Of a stretch of 64,000 nucleotides of DNA, positions 8,883 to 17,662 are shown piece by piece. The stretch comes from Duganella sp. CF517 (GTDB lineage: Bacteria; Pseudomonadota; Gammaproteobacteria; Burkholderiales; Burkholderiaceae_D), in assembly GCF_900110275.1 (NCBI RefSeq), contig NZ_FODC01000002.1, positions 1 to 64,000 of the forward strand, given 5' to 3'. Positions within the stretch are counted from its first letter, which is position 1. Every line of letters begins with the position of its first letter. A model generated the notes under the pieces. That model was not told where the DNA came from. It did not search any database and was given only the letters and a program-made list of their open reading frames with translations. The translations under genes were made by a program, and so were the position numbers.

Positions 8883-9471
8883 AGCAGTCAAGAACCTGAT
8901 TATCAAGGGCCGTGAAGTCGTCGAGGACGACTGGCAGGTGCTGCGCCTGGCCGAGCCGGTCGAAGGCGCGCCGCAGACCGACCCGGCCACCATCGCCGTC
9001 CCCGAGGGCAAAGTGATCGTGCCGCAAAGCCTGTGGCTGGTGCAGCGCGAACTGCTGGCCGCGCGCGCCGCCGCCGGCGAAATCGGCGTCTGGATCGCCA
9101 GCGACGAACGTCCGGAAGCGATCAGGGACGACCTGTCCAAGTTCGCCGTCATCGCCGTCGATTTCCCGAAATTCACCGACGGCCGCGGCTACTCGATCGC
9201 CTACAACCTGCGCATCCGCCTGGGCTGGAGCGGCGAACTGCGCGCCATCGGCGACGTGCTGCGCGACCAGCTGTTCCAGATGCAGCGCGTCGGCTTCAAC
9301 GCCTACGCCACGCGTCCGGACCGCAGCATCCACGACGCGCTCAAGGGCCTGTCCGATTTCTCGGAAACCTACCAGGCGTCGGTGGACCAGAAGCTGCCGC
9401 TGTACCGCCGCCACGCCCGCACCTCGGGCGCCGCCGCGCCGGCCGCCAACAACGACGGCGCCGGTATCTGA
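8875..9471 (+). CDS. DUF934 family protein of the cys operon
   Basis: 198-residue protein of the DUF934 family, regularly found directly after cysI in proteobacteria that lack the CysJ flavoprotein. It is suspected to help deliver electrons or assist sulfite reduction, but its biochemical role is not established. Conserved-looking stretches are VWIASDERPEAI, FPKFTDGRGYSIAYNLR and GELRAIGDVLRDQLFQM. The ATG at 8875 is chosen because AGGAGAGG ends 6-9 nt before it; the ATG at 8869 sits too close. The C-terminus is Ala-rich. It overlaps the end of cysI, so translation is likely coupled. Confidence 0.85.
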   Translation: MSEAVKNLIIKGREVVEDDWQVLRLAEPVEGAPQTDPATIAVPEGKVIVPQSLWLVQRELLAARAAAGEIGVWIASDERPEAIRDDLSKFAVIAVDFPKFTDGRGYSIAYNLRIRLGWSGELRAIGDVLRDQLFQMQRVGFNAYATRPDRSIHDALKGLSDFSETYQASVDQKLPLYRRHARTSGAAAPAANNDGAGI

Positions 9472-9490
9472 TTGGATGATTGGAGTTTGA

Positions 9491-10246
9491 ATGTCTGACC
9501 TGAGCAAGCTGATTGCCGACAGCAGCGCCACGCTGTCGCGCATCGCCAGCGATTTTTCCCCGGCGGTCTTCGCCTCCAGCCTGGCGGCCGAAGACATGGT
9601 GCTGACCGATTTGATCCTGAAATCCAAACTGGATATCGGCATCTTCTCGCTTGAAACCGGCCGCCTGCACGCCGAAACGCTGGCGATGCTCGACAAGGTG
9701 AAGCAGCGTTACGACGGCTACGAGATCGCGCTGTACAAGCCGCAGCCGGAAGCGGTCGACGCCTACGTCGCGCGCAATGGCCTCAACGCCTTCTACGACA
9801 GCATCGAGATGCGCCGCGAGTGCTGCCGCATCCGCAAGGTCGAACCGCTGGGCCGCGCCCTGGCCGGCAAGAAGGCCTGGGTGACCGGCCAGCGCCGCGC
9901 GCAATCGGCCACCCGCGCCGAGCTGCACGTGCAGGAGGTCGACGAGGCGCACGGCATGACCAAGTTCAATCCGCTGGCCGATTGGTCGGAGGAAGACGTC
10001 TGGAACTACATCCGCGACAACGGCGTGCCGTACAACGCGCTGCACGACCAGGGCTATCCGTCGATCGGTTGCGCGCCGTGCACCCGCGCGGTGGAGCCGG
10101 GCGAGGATGTGCGCGCCGGCCGCTGGTGGTGGGAAAACCCGGACTCCAAGGAATGCGGCCTGCACATGGTCGATGGTAAGCTCATTCGTATTAAATCCGT
10201 GGCCGCTGAAGAAGACTTCATGCGCGCCACAAAAACAATAGGCTAG
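9491..10246 (+). CDS. cysH: assimilatory adenylyl-sulfate (APS) reductase
   Basis: 251 residues. It reduces APS to sulfite and AMP using thioredoxin or glutaredoxin. The paired cysteines C111-C112 (RRECCRIRKVEPL) and C194-x2-C197 (GCAPCTR) are the [4Fe-4S] ligands that mark APS rather than PAPS reductases. The C-terminal catalytic Cys222 lies in KECGLHMV. The absence of a CysC kinase in the operon fits direct use of APS. A GGAG ribosome site precedes the ATG. It lies 4 bp before cysD. Confidence 0.94.
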   Translation: MSDLSKLIADSSATLSRIASDFSPAVFASSLAAEDMVLTDLILKSKLDIGIFSLETGRLHAETLAMLDKVKQRYDGYEIALYKPQPEAVDAYVARNGLNAFYDSIEMRRECCRIRKVEPLGRALAGKKAWVTGQRRAQSATRAELHVQEVDEAHGMTKFNPLADWSEEDVWNYIRDNGVPYNALHDQGYPSIGCAPCTRAVEPGEDVRAGRWWWENPDSKECGLHMVDGKLIRIKSVAAEEDFMRATKTIG

Positions 10247-10250
10247 TCCA

Positions 10251-11180
10251 ATGAACGCTTTAGTTGAAAACAACGTACACGTGAATGCGCGCCACCTCGA
10301 CGCCCTGGAATCGGAAGCGATCCACATCCTGCGCGAAGTGGCGGCCGAATGCAGCAACCCCGCCCTGCTGTTCTCGGGCGGGAAGGACTCGGTGGTCTTG
10401 CTGCGTTTGGCGGAGAAGGCTTTCCGCCCCGGTAAATTCCCGTTCCCGCTGGTACACGTCGACACCGGCCACAATTTCGCCGAGGTGATCACCTTCCGCG
10501 ACAAGCGCGTGGCCGAACTGGGCGAGCGCCTGATCGTCGGCTCGGTCGAGGATTCGATCAAAAAAGGCACGGTGCGCCTGCGTAATCCGGCCACCGATTC
10601 GCGCAACGCCGCGCAAGCGGTCACCCTGCTCGAGACGATCGCCGAACATGGCTTCGACGCCTGCATCGGCGGCGCCCGCCGCGACGAGGAAAAGGCCCGC
10701 GCCAAGGAGCGCATCTTCTCCTTCCGCGACGAATTCGGCCAGTGGGACCCGAAATCGCAGCGCCCGGAATTGTGGGACCTGTATAACACCCGCGTGCACC
10801 CGGGCGAAAACATGCGCGTGTTCCCGATCTCGAATTGGACCGAACTCGATGTGTGGCAGTACATCGCCCGCGAAAAGCTGGAACTGCCGCCGATCTACTT
10901 CGCCCACGAGCGCAAGGTCATCCCGCGCAACGGCTTGCTGGTGCCGCTGACCGACCTGACCCCGCCGCGCGAAGGCGAGACCGTCGAAACCCAGGTGGTG
11001 CGCTTCCGCACCGTGGGCGACATCTCCTGCACTTGCCCGGTGTCGTCGGACGCGGCGACGGTCGAGGCGATCATCGCCGAAACGGCCATCACCCAGATCA
11101 CCGAACGCGGCGCCACCCGGATGGACGACCAGACCTCCGAGGCCTCGATGGAAAAACGTAAAAAAGCAGGATACTTCTGA
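10251..11180 (+). CDS. cysD: sulfate adenylyltransferase subunit 2
   Basis: 309 residues, the expected length. It forms APS and pyrophosphate from sulfate and ATP, driven by GTP hydrolysis in CysN. The ATP-pyrophosphatase motif SGGKDSVVLLRLAEKAF lies near residues 43-60, followed by HVDTGHNFAEVI and the arginine-rich GGARRDEEKARAKERIFSFR. The C-terminal EASMEKRKKAGYF is typical of CysD. It overlaps cysN by one base (TGATG), so the two subunits are translationally coupled. Confidence 0.96.
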   Translation: MNALVENNVHVNARHLDALESEAIHILREVAAECSNPALLFSGGKDSVVLLRLAEKAFRPGKFPFPLVHVDTGHNFAEVITFRDKRVAELGERLIVGSVEDSIKKGTVRLRNPATDSRNAAQAVTLLETIAEHGFDACIGGARRDEEKARAKERIFSFRDEFGQWDPKSQRPELWDLYNTRVHPGENMRVFPISNWTELDVWQYIAREKLELPPIYFAHERKVIPRNGLLVPLTDLTPPREGETVETQVVRFRTVGDISCTCPVSSDAATVEAIIAETAITQITERGATRMDDQTSEASMEKRKKAGYF

Positions 11181-12496
11181 TGAACGCCAGCACCAACAAT
11201 GTAGCAACCCAGACCGAGCGCGGACTTTTACGCTTCATCACCGCCGGTTCCGTCGACGACGGCAAGAGCACGCTGATCGGCCGCCTGCTGTTCGACAGCA
11301 AAGGCATCTTCGCCGACCAGCTGGACGCGATGTCGCGCTCCAAGCACAAGCGCACCGTCGGCGACGCCGTCGACCTGTCGCTGCTGACCGACGGCCTGGA
11401 AGCCGAACGCGAACAAGGCATCACCATCGACGTGGCCTACCGCTACTTCGCCACGCCGAAGCGCAAGTTCATCATCGCCGACACCCCGGGCCACGAGCAG
11501 TACACCCGCAACATGGTGACCGGCGCCTCGACCGCCGACGCGGTCATCATCCTGATCGACGTGTCGAAGGTGAAGCTGCGCGAGGACGGCGGCGTCGATC
11601 TGCTGATCCAGACCAAGCGCCACTCGACCATCGCCCACCTGCTGCAGATCGAGCACGTGGTCGTCGCCGTCAACAAGATGGATCTGGTGAACTACGACCA
11701 GGCGATCTACGACCGCATCGTCAAGGCCTACCGCGAATTCGCCACCAGCCTGGGCCTGAAGGACATCACGCCGATTCCGCTGTCGGCCCTGAGCGGCGAC
11801 AACGTCGTCGACGCCAGCGAAAAACTGAGCTGGTACAAGGGTCCGACCCTGATCGAGCTGCTCGAGTCGCTGTCGGTCTACGACGAATCGCACAACGCGC
11901 CGTTCCGCTTCCCGGTGCAGCTGGTGGCGCGCCACAACGGCCACGAAGCCAACGACTTCCGCGGCTACATGGGCCGCATCGAGGCGGGCAAGGTCAGCGT
12001 CGGCGACAAGCTCGTGGTGCAGCCGTCCGGCCAGAGCGCCACCGTCAAGGACATCGTCACGCTGGAAGGCTCGCACCAGTCGGCGGTGGTCGGTCAATCG
12101 ATCACCTTGCTGCTGAACGAACACCTGGACATCTCGCGCGGCGACCTGCTGGCCAATGTCGAACAGCCGGCGACCCTGCTCAAGACCTTGAAGGCGGACG
12201 TCTGCTGGATGTCCGACGAGCCGCTCGACCAGCGCCGCAAGTACTGGATCAAGCACGGCACCAAGCAAACCTCGGCCAAGATCACCGGCATCGACTCGCT
12301 GTTGGACATCAACACCCAGCAGCGCCACGCCGCCGATGGCCTGAAGCTGAACGACATCGCCCGCATCGGCCTGACCGTCCAGCAGCCTTTGGCGGCCGAC
12401 GCCTACGCCGACATCCGTGCCACCGGCGCCTTTATCCTGATCGACGAAGTGACCCACCAGACCGTCGCGGCGGGTATGATTCGCCTTTCGGAATAA
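11180..12496 (+). CDS. cysN: sulfate adenylyltransferase subunit 1 (GTPase)
   Basis: 438 residues, an EF-Tu-like GTPase partner of CysD. GTP-binding motifs are GSVDDGKSTLIGRLLFDSK (G1), DTPGHEQYTRNMVTGAS (G3) and NKMDLV (G4), followed by two beta-barrel domains. There is no fused APS kinase domain at the C-terminus, unlike NodQ-type proteins, which agrees with an APS-dependent pathway. It sits between cysD and cobA in the operon. Confidence 0.96.
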   Translation: MNASTNNVATQTERGLLRFITAGSVDDGKSTLIGRLLFDSKGIFADQLDAMSRSKHKRTVGDAVDLSLLTDGLEAEREQGITIDVAYRYFATPKRKFIIADTPGHEQYTRNMVTGASTADAVIILIDVSKVKLREDGGVDLLIQTKRHSTIAHLLQIEHVVVAVNKMDLVNYDQAIYDRIVKAYREFATSLGLKDITPIPLSALSGDNVVDASEKLSWYKGPTLIELLESLSVYDESHNAPFRFPVQLVARHNGHEANDFRGYMGRIEAGKVSVGDKLVVQPSGQSATVKDIVTLEGSHQSAVVGQSITLLLNEHLDISRGDLLANVEQPATLLKTLKADVCWMSDEPLDQRRKYWIKHGTKQTSAKITGIDSLLDINTQQRHAADGLKLNDIARIGLTVQQPLAADAYADIRATGAFILIDEVTHQTVAAGMIRLSE

Positions 12497-12512
12497 CACG
12501 GTAATCGACGGC

Positions 12513-13280
12513 ATGACAATGGCATCTCTCGGAAAAGTCTATTTGATCGGCGCCGGCCCCGGCGCCCAGGACCTGATCACCATGCGCGGCGCGCGCCTGC
12601 TGGCGCAAGCCGACGTCGTGCTGCACGACGCGCTGGTGACCCCCGAGATGCTGGAGCTGTGCCCGCAGGCGGAGAAGATCTCGGTCGGCAAGCGCAGCGG
12701 GCAGCGCTCGACCGCGCAGCAGGTCATCAACCAGCAGCTGGTCGACAACGCGCAACGCCATGCGCTGGTGGTGCGCCTCAAAGGGGGCGACCCGATGCTG
12801 TTCGGCCGCGCCGACGAGGAGCTGCGCGCGCTGGAGGAAGCCGGCATCGAGGTCGAAATCGTCCCCGGCATCACCACCGCCGTCGCCGCCGCCGCCGCCA
12901 CCAAGCAACCGCTGACCAAGCGCGGCGTCGCCCGCAGCGTGGCCTTTTTCACGTCGTCGACGGCGCCGGACGAAGCCCACCACGACGCCATCCCGGACAC
13001 CGACACCCTGGTGCAGTACATGGGCGGGCGCGAAGCCATCGCCACCGCCGAACGCCTGCTGGCCCACGGCCACCGTCCGGACACCCCGGTGGTCGTCATC
13101 GAAAACTGCAGCCGTCCGGACCAGCGCATCCGCCGCCTGACCATCGCCGCGCTGGCCCTGGGCCTGGGCGAAGCCCACGGTCCGGTACTGGTGATGCTGG
13201 GCGACGCCATGCAAAGCCGCTCGCATCAACGCCTCGAAGCGGAGATCAGCGGCGCAATCGCCCCCCAGCTTGGCGCCTGA
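12513..13280 (+). CDS. cobA: uroporphyrinogen-III C-methyltransferase
   Basis: 255 residues. It transfers two methyl groups from SAM to uroporphyrinogen III to give precorrin-2, the branch point to siroheme. Signatures are VYLIGAGPGAQDL near the N-terminus, VVRLKGGDPMLFGR and GITTAVAAAAA. It corresponds to the C-terminal half of E. coli CysG; the N-terminal dehydrogenase/chelatase half is absent. As last gene of the cys operon it supplies the siroheme needed by CysI. The first ATG is used; 12519 is also possible, and neither has a strong ribosome site. Confidence 0.92.
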   Translation: MTMASLGKVYLIGAGPGAQDLITMRGARLLAQADVVLHDALVTPEMLELCPQAEKISVGKRSGQRSTAQQVINQQLVDNAQRHALVVRLKGGDPMLFGRADEELRALEEAGIEVEIVPGITTAVAAAAATKQPLTKRGVARSVAFFTSSTAPDEAHHDAIPDTDTLVQYMGGREAIATAERLLAHGHRPDTPVVVIENCSRPDQRIRRLTIAALALGLGEAHGPVLVMLGDAMQSRSHQRLEAEISGAIAPQLGA

Positions 13281-13329
13281 TTCCCCGAAATCCGTAATAG
13301 AATGTCCATTCATCTCATAAGAGGTAGTA

Positions 13330-14058
13330 ATGGATAATGTTCACGAAGTTCTGGAGCGCGCCTGGGGTGCCCATTCCGCCGGCGAATTCGACGCCGCCCT
13401 GAAGGACTATATCTGGCTGTTCGACGCCACCTCCGTGCGCGACACGGAAGTGGCGCCGCTGCGGCTTTCCTATGTGCTGAGCGCCTGGGCCAAGCTGGCC
13501 GAGGAACACCTGCCCGCGCGGCGGGCGCTGGTCGAACTGCGCCAACGGCTCACCGACCGCCTGCTGGCCGACGGCGGCGACGCCATCCTCTTCAACGACA
13601 TCCGCGCCATCAACGACAAGCTGGGTGACTTGCAAAATACCTGGCTGCTGTTCAAGCAGCTGCCGGCCGCGCTGGCGGCCGAATGCGCCAATTCGGCGCT
13701 GACGTCGATGATGGCATGCGGCGACTATCCTCTGGCGCGCAGCTATCTGCCGGAGCCGGAAAAACACCTGGCGGCCTACGCGGGCGAAGTCAACGCCCAC
13801 GTCGCCCGGCTGCAGCTGCTCACCGACGAAGGCATGTCCGAGCTGCTGTCCACGGTCTACAACTACATGGCCGAAGTGCGCCTGCTGCTCGAACTGCTGG
13901 CCGGTTGCGGCGAAGTCGACGCGGCCGAAGCGCTGCGCCGCGACGCGCTCGGGCTGATCGTCTCGCCGGAGGCGCGCGCCTGCATCGATGCGGAATTCGC
14001 GGCGCCCGGCACCACCCTCGACGCCATGGTCGAACTTCAGAATGCAACGGTAGCTTGA
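13330..14058 (+). CDS. hypothetical alpha-helical protein, TPR-like
   Basis: 242 residues with no signal peptide or membrane segment. I do not recognise a named family. The sequence looks all-helical, with TPR-like patterns such as LERAWGAHSAGEFDAALKDY at the start and later segments rich in Leu and Ala. AGAGG precedes the ATG at good spacing. It lies 49 bp after cobA in the same orientation and directly before a glutaminyl-cyclase-like gene. It could be read through from the cys operon, but nothing in it suggests a sulfur role. Confidence 0.75.
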   Translation: MDNVHEVLERAWGAHSAGEFDAALKDYIWLFDATSVRDTEVAPLRLSYVLSAWAKLAEEHLPARRALVELRQRLTDRLLADGGDAILFNDIRAINDKLGDLQNTWLLFKQLPAALAAECANSALTSMMACGDYPLARSYLPEPEKHLAAYAGEVNAHVARLQLLTDEGMSELLSTVYNYMAEVRLLLELLAGCGEVDAAEALRRDALGLIVSPEARACIDAEFAAPGTTLDAMVELQNATVA

Positions 14059-14060
14059 TA

Positions 14061-14849
14061 GTGAAACGAATTGTGCGAATAAACAGTATCAAAACCCTGT
14101 TCCTGCTTGCCCTGCTGCCGGCCGCCGGCGCGCTGGCCGCCCCCACGATCCCGACCTACGACTTCAAGGTCGTGCGCAGCTATCCGCACGACCCGCAGGC
14201 GTTTACCCAGGGCTTGCTGTACCGCGACGGTTTTCTGTACGAGAGCACCGGCTTGAATGGCAAGTCGTCGATCCGCAAGGTGAATCTGGAAACCGGCAGG
14301 GTCCTGCAAAGCAAGGACATCCCGCCGCAGTACTTCGGCGAAGGCCTGACCGTCTGGAAGGACACGCTGGTCGGCATCACCTGGCAATCGCAGACCGGCT
14401 TCGTATTCGATCTGGCCACCTTCGACCTGCGCAACCAGTTCGCCTATCCGGGCGAAGGCTGGGGCCTGGCGCAAAACGGCAAGGAGCTGGTACTGAGCGA
14501 CGGCAGCGCGACGCTGCGCTTCCTCGACCCGAAAACCTTCCTCGAAGCGCGCCGCGTAAAAGTGACGGCCGACGGCATCGCGGTCGACCAGATCAATGAG
14601 CTGGAAGTGGTGGGCGACGAGATCTTCGCCAACATCTGGCACACCAGCACGATCGCCCGCATCGACCAGAACACCGGCAAGATCGTCGGCTGGATCGATC
14701 TGGGCAAGCTGTATCCGGAAGCCGGCAAAGGCCCCAACAGCGAAAACGTCTTGAACGGCATCGCCTGGGACGCCGACAAGAAGCGCCTGTTCGTCACCGG
14801 CAAACTGTGGCCCAAGCTTTACGAGATCAAACTGGTGCCGAGGAAGTAA
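14061..14849 (+). CDS. glutaminyl-peptide cyclotransferase-like secreted protein
   Basis: 262 residues starting at GTG 14061. No earlier in-frame ATG gives a signal peptide, while this start gives a clean one (LFLLALLPAAGALA). The rest matches the beta-propeller glutamine cyclotransferase family: FTQGLLYRDGFLYESTGLNG, YFGEGLTVWKD, INELEVVGDEIFANIWHT and SENVLNGIAWD. These enzymes convert N-terminal Gln to pyroglutamate. The product is likely periplasmic. It starts 2 bp after the preceding stop codon, and its end overlaps the convergent CbiX-like gene by 23 bp. Confidence 0.85.
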   Translation: MKRIVRINSIKTLFLLALLPAAGALAAPTIPTYDFKVVRSYPHDPQAFTQGLLYRDGFLYESTGLNGKSSIRKVNLETGRVLQSKDIPPQYFGEGLTVWKDTLVGITWQSQTGFVFDLATFDLRNQFAYPGEGWGLAQNGKELVLSDGSATLRFLDPKTFLEARRVKVTADGIAVDQINELEVVGDEIFANIWHTSTIARIDQNTGKIVGWIDLGKLYPEAGKGPNSENVLNGIAWDADKKRLFVTGKLWPKLYEIKLVPRK

Positions 14850-15240
14850 GCAAAGACGAGACGCAGTAATCCGACAGCGCGTTGAGCACGGCCGCGTTCT
14901 CGCCGGCCGCTTCGACCACGTTGATGGCGGTTTGCGGATAATCGATGCGCAACTGGTCGACCATCAGCGGCAGGTCGCGCAGGACATGGCCGCCCTGCCC
15001 CAGAAACACCGGCACCACGGTGATATGCGTGACGCCATCCGCCGTCAGCGCGGCCACCTGCTCCGGCAGGCGCGGCTCCATCAACTCCAGAAACGCCAGC
15101 GATACCGGAACGTCCGGCGTGCGCGCCTGCGTCAGGTCGCGCAGGCGTTCGAACGGCGCCGCCCACGACGCGGCGCGGGCGCCGTGCGCGAAAAGGACCA
15201 GCGCTTGTTTGTTCACGGTGTTACTCACTAAGTTACCCAT
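14827..15240 (-). CDS. CbiX-type sirohydrochlorin chelatase, short form
   Basis: 137 residues, matching the small CbiX/SirB-type chelatases that insert Fe or Co into sirohydrochlorin. The N-terminal motif LVLFAHGARAASWAAPF and the later VVPVFLGQGGHVLRDLP carry the metal-binding histidines. With the cys operon close by, iron insertion to make siroheme for CysI is the likely task, completing the step after CobA. A precorrin-2 dehydrogenase is not present in the window. It abuts lptG (stop codon directly followed by the next feature) and overlaps a convergent gene at its 3' end. Confidence 0.88.
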   Translation of the reverse strand: MGNLVSNTVNKQALVLFAHGARAASWAAPFERLRDLTQARTPDVPVSLAFLELMEPRLPEQVAALTADGVTHITVVPVFLGQGGHVLRDLPLMVDQLRIDYPQTAINVVEAAGENAAVLNALSDYCVSSLLTSSAPV

Positions 15241-16410
15241 CTAATGTCGCTCCACCCACCACAAGGCGCCCAGCGCCAGCAGCAGGAAAATTAAACTCGG
15301 GGCGATCGCCGTCAGGGCCGCCGGCCAGGTGCTCAGCACACCGAGGTGCGAGAACAGCGTGTTGACCAGCAGGTAGCTGACGCCGATCATGATGCCAACG
15401 AAAATCTTCAAACTGACGCCGCCGCTGCGGGTGTGCAGGTAGCCGAACGGCAGCGCCAGCGCCATCAGCACGAAGATCGCCAGCGGATCGAACAGTTTTT
15501 TCCAGAACGCGATCTTGAAGCGCTCCGTCTCCTGCTTGTTCTCCTGCAGGTGGCGGGTGTACAGCGCCAGCTCGCTGGCGGACATGCGCTCCGGGTCCGA
15601 GCGCGACACCGACAGGATGCGCGGCGTGATCTCGGAGATCAGCTCCCTGGTGGCGCTGGTGCGCGTTTCGATCATGCTGCTATCCTGGGCGTAGTTATTC
15701 GCCAGATTGGCTTCGCTGCCCGGCTTGAGCAGCGCCGGATTGGTGAAGATATTCTCCTTCACCTCCGACAGCATCCATTTGTTCGTTCCCTGGTAGGTGC
15801 CGGTCTTGGCCACCGTGATGGAGCGCAGGCGGAAGTTGTTATCGAACTCGTACAGCTTGACGTCGACCAGCTTGCCGTCCGGGCGCACCTCGCGCACGTT
15901 GAAGAAGCGCGACCCGATCACTTCTCCGGTCATGCCTTCGGACTTGACGATATCCTTGGTCCACAGGCCGGAGCGGAACTCGGTCGAAATCGTCGTGCCG
16001 CGTCCACTGAGTTTGATTTTTTCCGCCAGCGGCGCGGTGCGCGGCGTGATCAACTCACCGAAGATGAAGGTGATAATCACCAGCACCACGCCGATCTTGG
16101 CCAGCATCCACGCCACCATGCCGGTGGTCATGCTGGAGGCGCGCATGATGGTGAACTCGGACGTCGACGCGAACTGCGCCATCGTGTAGATGGTGCCGAT
16201 CAGCGCCGCCAGCGGCATCACCTCGTACACGTGGCCAGGCAGCTTGACCGCCACGAACAGCAGCACATACTGGATCGCGTAGCCGTTCTTGCCCACGCGC
16301 GGCAGCTCGCCGGTGAGGTCCATGAACGCTTGCAGCGCCAGGAAGGCCGCCAGCACGAAGGCCACCGCCTGGAAGATGGTGACCGCGAAGTAGCGTTGCA
16401 GGATCTTCAT
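15241..16410 (-). CDS. lptG: LPS export ABC transporter permease LptG
   Basis: 389 residues. It is an inner-membrane permease of the LptB2FG complex that extracts LPS and feeds it to LptC and the periplasmic bridge. The N-terminus [21 protein letters not shown] is the first membrane helix. A periplasmic jellyroll domain lies mid-protein, and three helices follow, including FVLMALALPFGYLHTRSGGVS. It overlaps lptF by 4 bp (ATGA), the standard coupling. lptB is not in this window. Confidence 0.95.
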   Translation of the reverse strand: MKILQRYFAVTIFQAVAFVLAAFLALQAFMDLTGELPRVGKNGYAIQYVLLFVAVKLPGHVYEVMPLAALIGTIYTMAQFASTSEFTIMRASSMTTGMVAWMLAKIGVVLVIITFIFGELITPRTAPLAEKIKLSGRGTTISTEFRSGLWTKDIVKSEGMTGEVIGSRFFNVREVRPDGKLVDVKLYEFDNNFRLRSITVAKTGTYQGTNKWMLSEVKENIFTNPALLKPGSEANLANNYAQDSSMIETRTSATRELISEITPRILSVSRSDPERMSASELALYTRHLQENKQETERFKIAFWKKLFDPLAIFVLMALALPFGYLHTRSGGVSLKIFVGIMIGVSYLLVNTLFSHLGVLSTWPAALTAIAPSLIFLLLALGALWWVERH

Positions 16411-17552
16411 GGCGCCACCGCCTTCTTATCGGCCGCATTGGCATTGCGCGAACGCTTCATCGCCGCCAGCACCGCCAGCGGGTGGTAACGGTGATTCAGA
16501 TTGAGCCTCCAGGCGAACAGGCCGAGCACCGTCAACGCCGCCATCAGGTGCAGCGGCCACCACGACAGCGCGAACGTGAACTTGCCCTGCCTGACGCTGG
16601 CCTCGACCAGCTTGACCGCGTTGGTGTAAGAGAAGAAGATCAGCAGCGCGATAATCAGGTTGGCCGAACTGCCGGCGCGCGGATTGACGAACCCCAGCGG
16701 AATCGCCAGCAGCACCAGCACCAGGCAGGTCAGCGGCGAGGCGATCCGCCATAGCAGCTCTGCGCGGCCGGAATTGGTGGCGTCGGTGAGCAGGGTCATG
16801 GTCGGCACGGCGTCGGTGTCGCGCTCCGAGTCGAGGTCCTGGGCCTGGCTGGTGACGCGCATGCTGTAGGTGTCGAACTCCATGGTCTGGAAGTCGGACT
16901 GTCCCGGCATGCCCTGGTAGCGGCGGCCGTTCTTGAGCACCAGATAGCGCTCGCCTTTCGGTCCGGTGGAGATCACGCCCTCGCGCGCGACGATGACCGC
17001 CGTGCCGTTCTTGTCGACCGTGTTGACGAACACGTTCTGCACCACCGAGGTGTCGCCGGCGACGCCTTCGACGAAGAAGATGCGGTTGGCCGACGACGAT
17101 TCGCGGAACTGTCCGGGCGAAACCTTCTGCAGGTCTTCGCGCTTGGCGAAGCGCTCGACGTACTCCGCGCTCTTTTCCTTGGCCCATGGCGCGGCGACGA
17201 AGCTCAGGCCCGCCGTCAGCAGCACCATCGGCAGGCCAAAGCTCAGCACCGGCGCGATCCAGCGGGTCAGGCTCAAGCCGGAGGCGAACCACACCACCAT
17301 CTCGGAATCGCGGTAGCTGCGCGTGACCACCATCAGCACCGAAATAAAACTGGTGAGGATGAGGATAGTTGGCAGATAATTCACCGTTGCGAACAGGATC
17401 AGCGCGACCACGTCGCTGGAGGCGACCTTGCCGCCGGCGGCCTTGCCGAGGATGCCGATCAAGGTCCAGGTAACGCAAACGCTGAACAGGATCGTGAAGC
17501 TGGCGAAGGCGGTGCTGGCCATTTCACGTCGTAGGGTGCGTTGAAAGATCAT
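16407..17552 (-). CDS. lptF: LPS export ABC transporter permease LptF
   Basis: 381 residues, partner permease of LptG. The first helix begins [20 protein letters not shown] periplasmic domain and C-terminal helices follow, with [20 protein letters not shown]. The gene is divergent from pepA across 110 bp, an arrangement common in proteobacteria. Confidence 0.95.
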   Translation of the reverse strand: MIFQRTLRREMASTAFASFTILFSVCVTWTLIGILGKAAGGKVASSDVVALILFATVNYLPTILILTSFISVLMVVTRSYRDSEMVVWFASGLSLTRWIAPVLSFGLPMVLLTAGLSFVAAPWAKEKSAEYVERFAKREDLQKVSPGQFRESSSANRIFFVEGVAGDTSVVQNVFVNTVDKNGTAVIVAREGVISTGPKGERYLVLKNGRRYQGMPGQSDFQTMEFDTYSMRVTSQAQDLDSERDTDAVPTMTLLTDATNSGRAELLWRIASPLTCLVLVLLAIPLGFVNPRAGSSANLIIALLIFFSYTNAVKLVEASVRQGKFTFALSWWPLHLMAALTVLGLFAWRLNLNHRYHPLAVLAAMKRSRNANAADKKAVAP

Positions 17553-17662
17553 TCGAAAGTTATAATTCGGTAGTTAAGGGCTCGTCACGGGGCCACAAGT
17601 TAATAACAGCCCGGCCAATCAGGCCAAGGGGCTGGCAATTCGTACACGACACGGAGAATCAA

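Noticed and set aside
7167..9176. 669-codon open frame on the minus strand
   Set aside because: Antisense to cysI and the DUF934 gene, which have strong family motifs.
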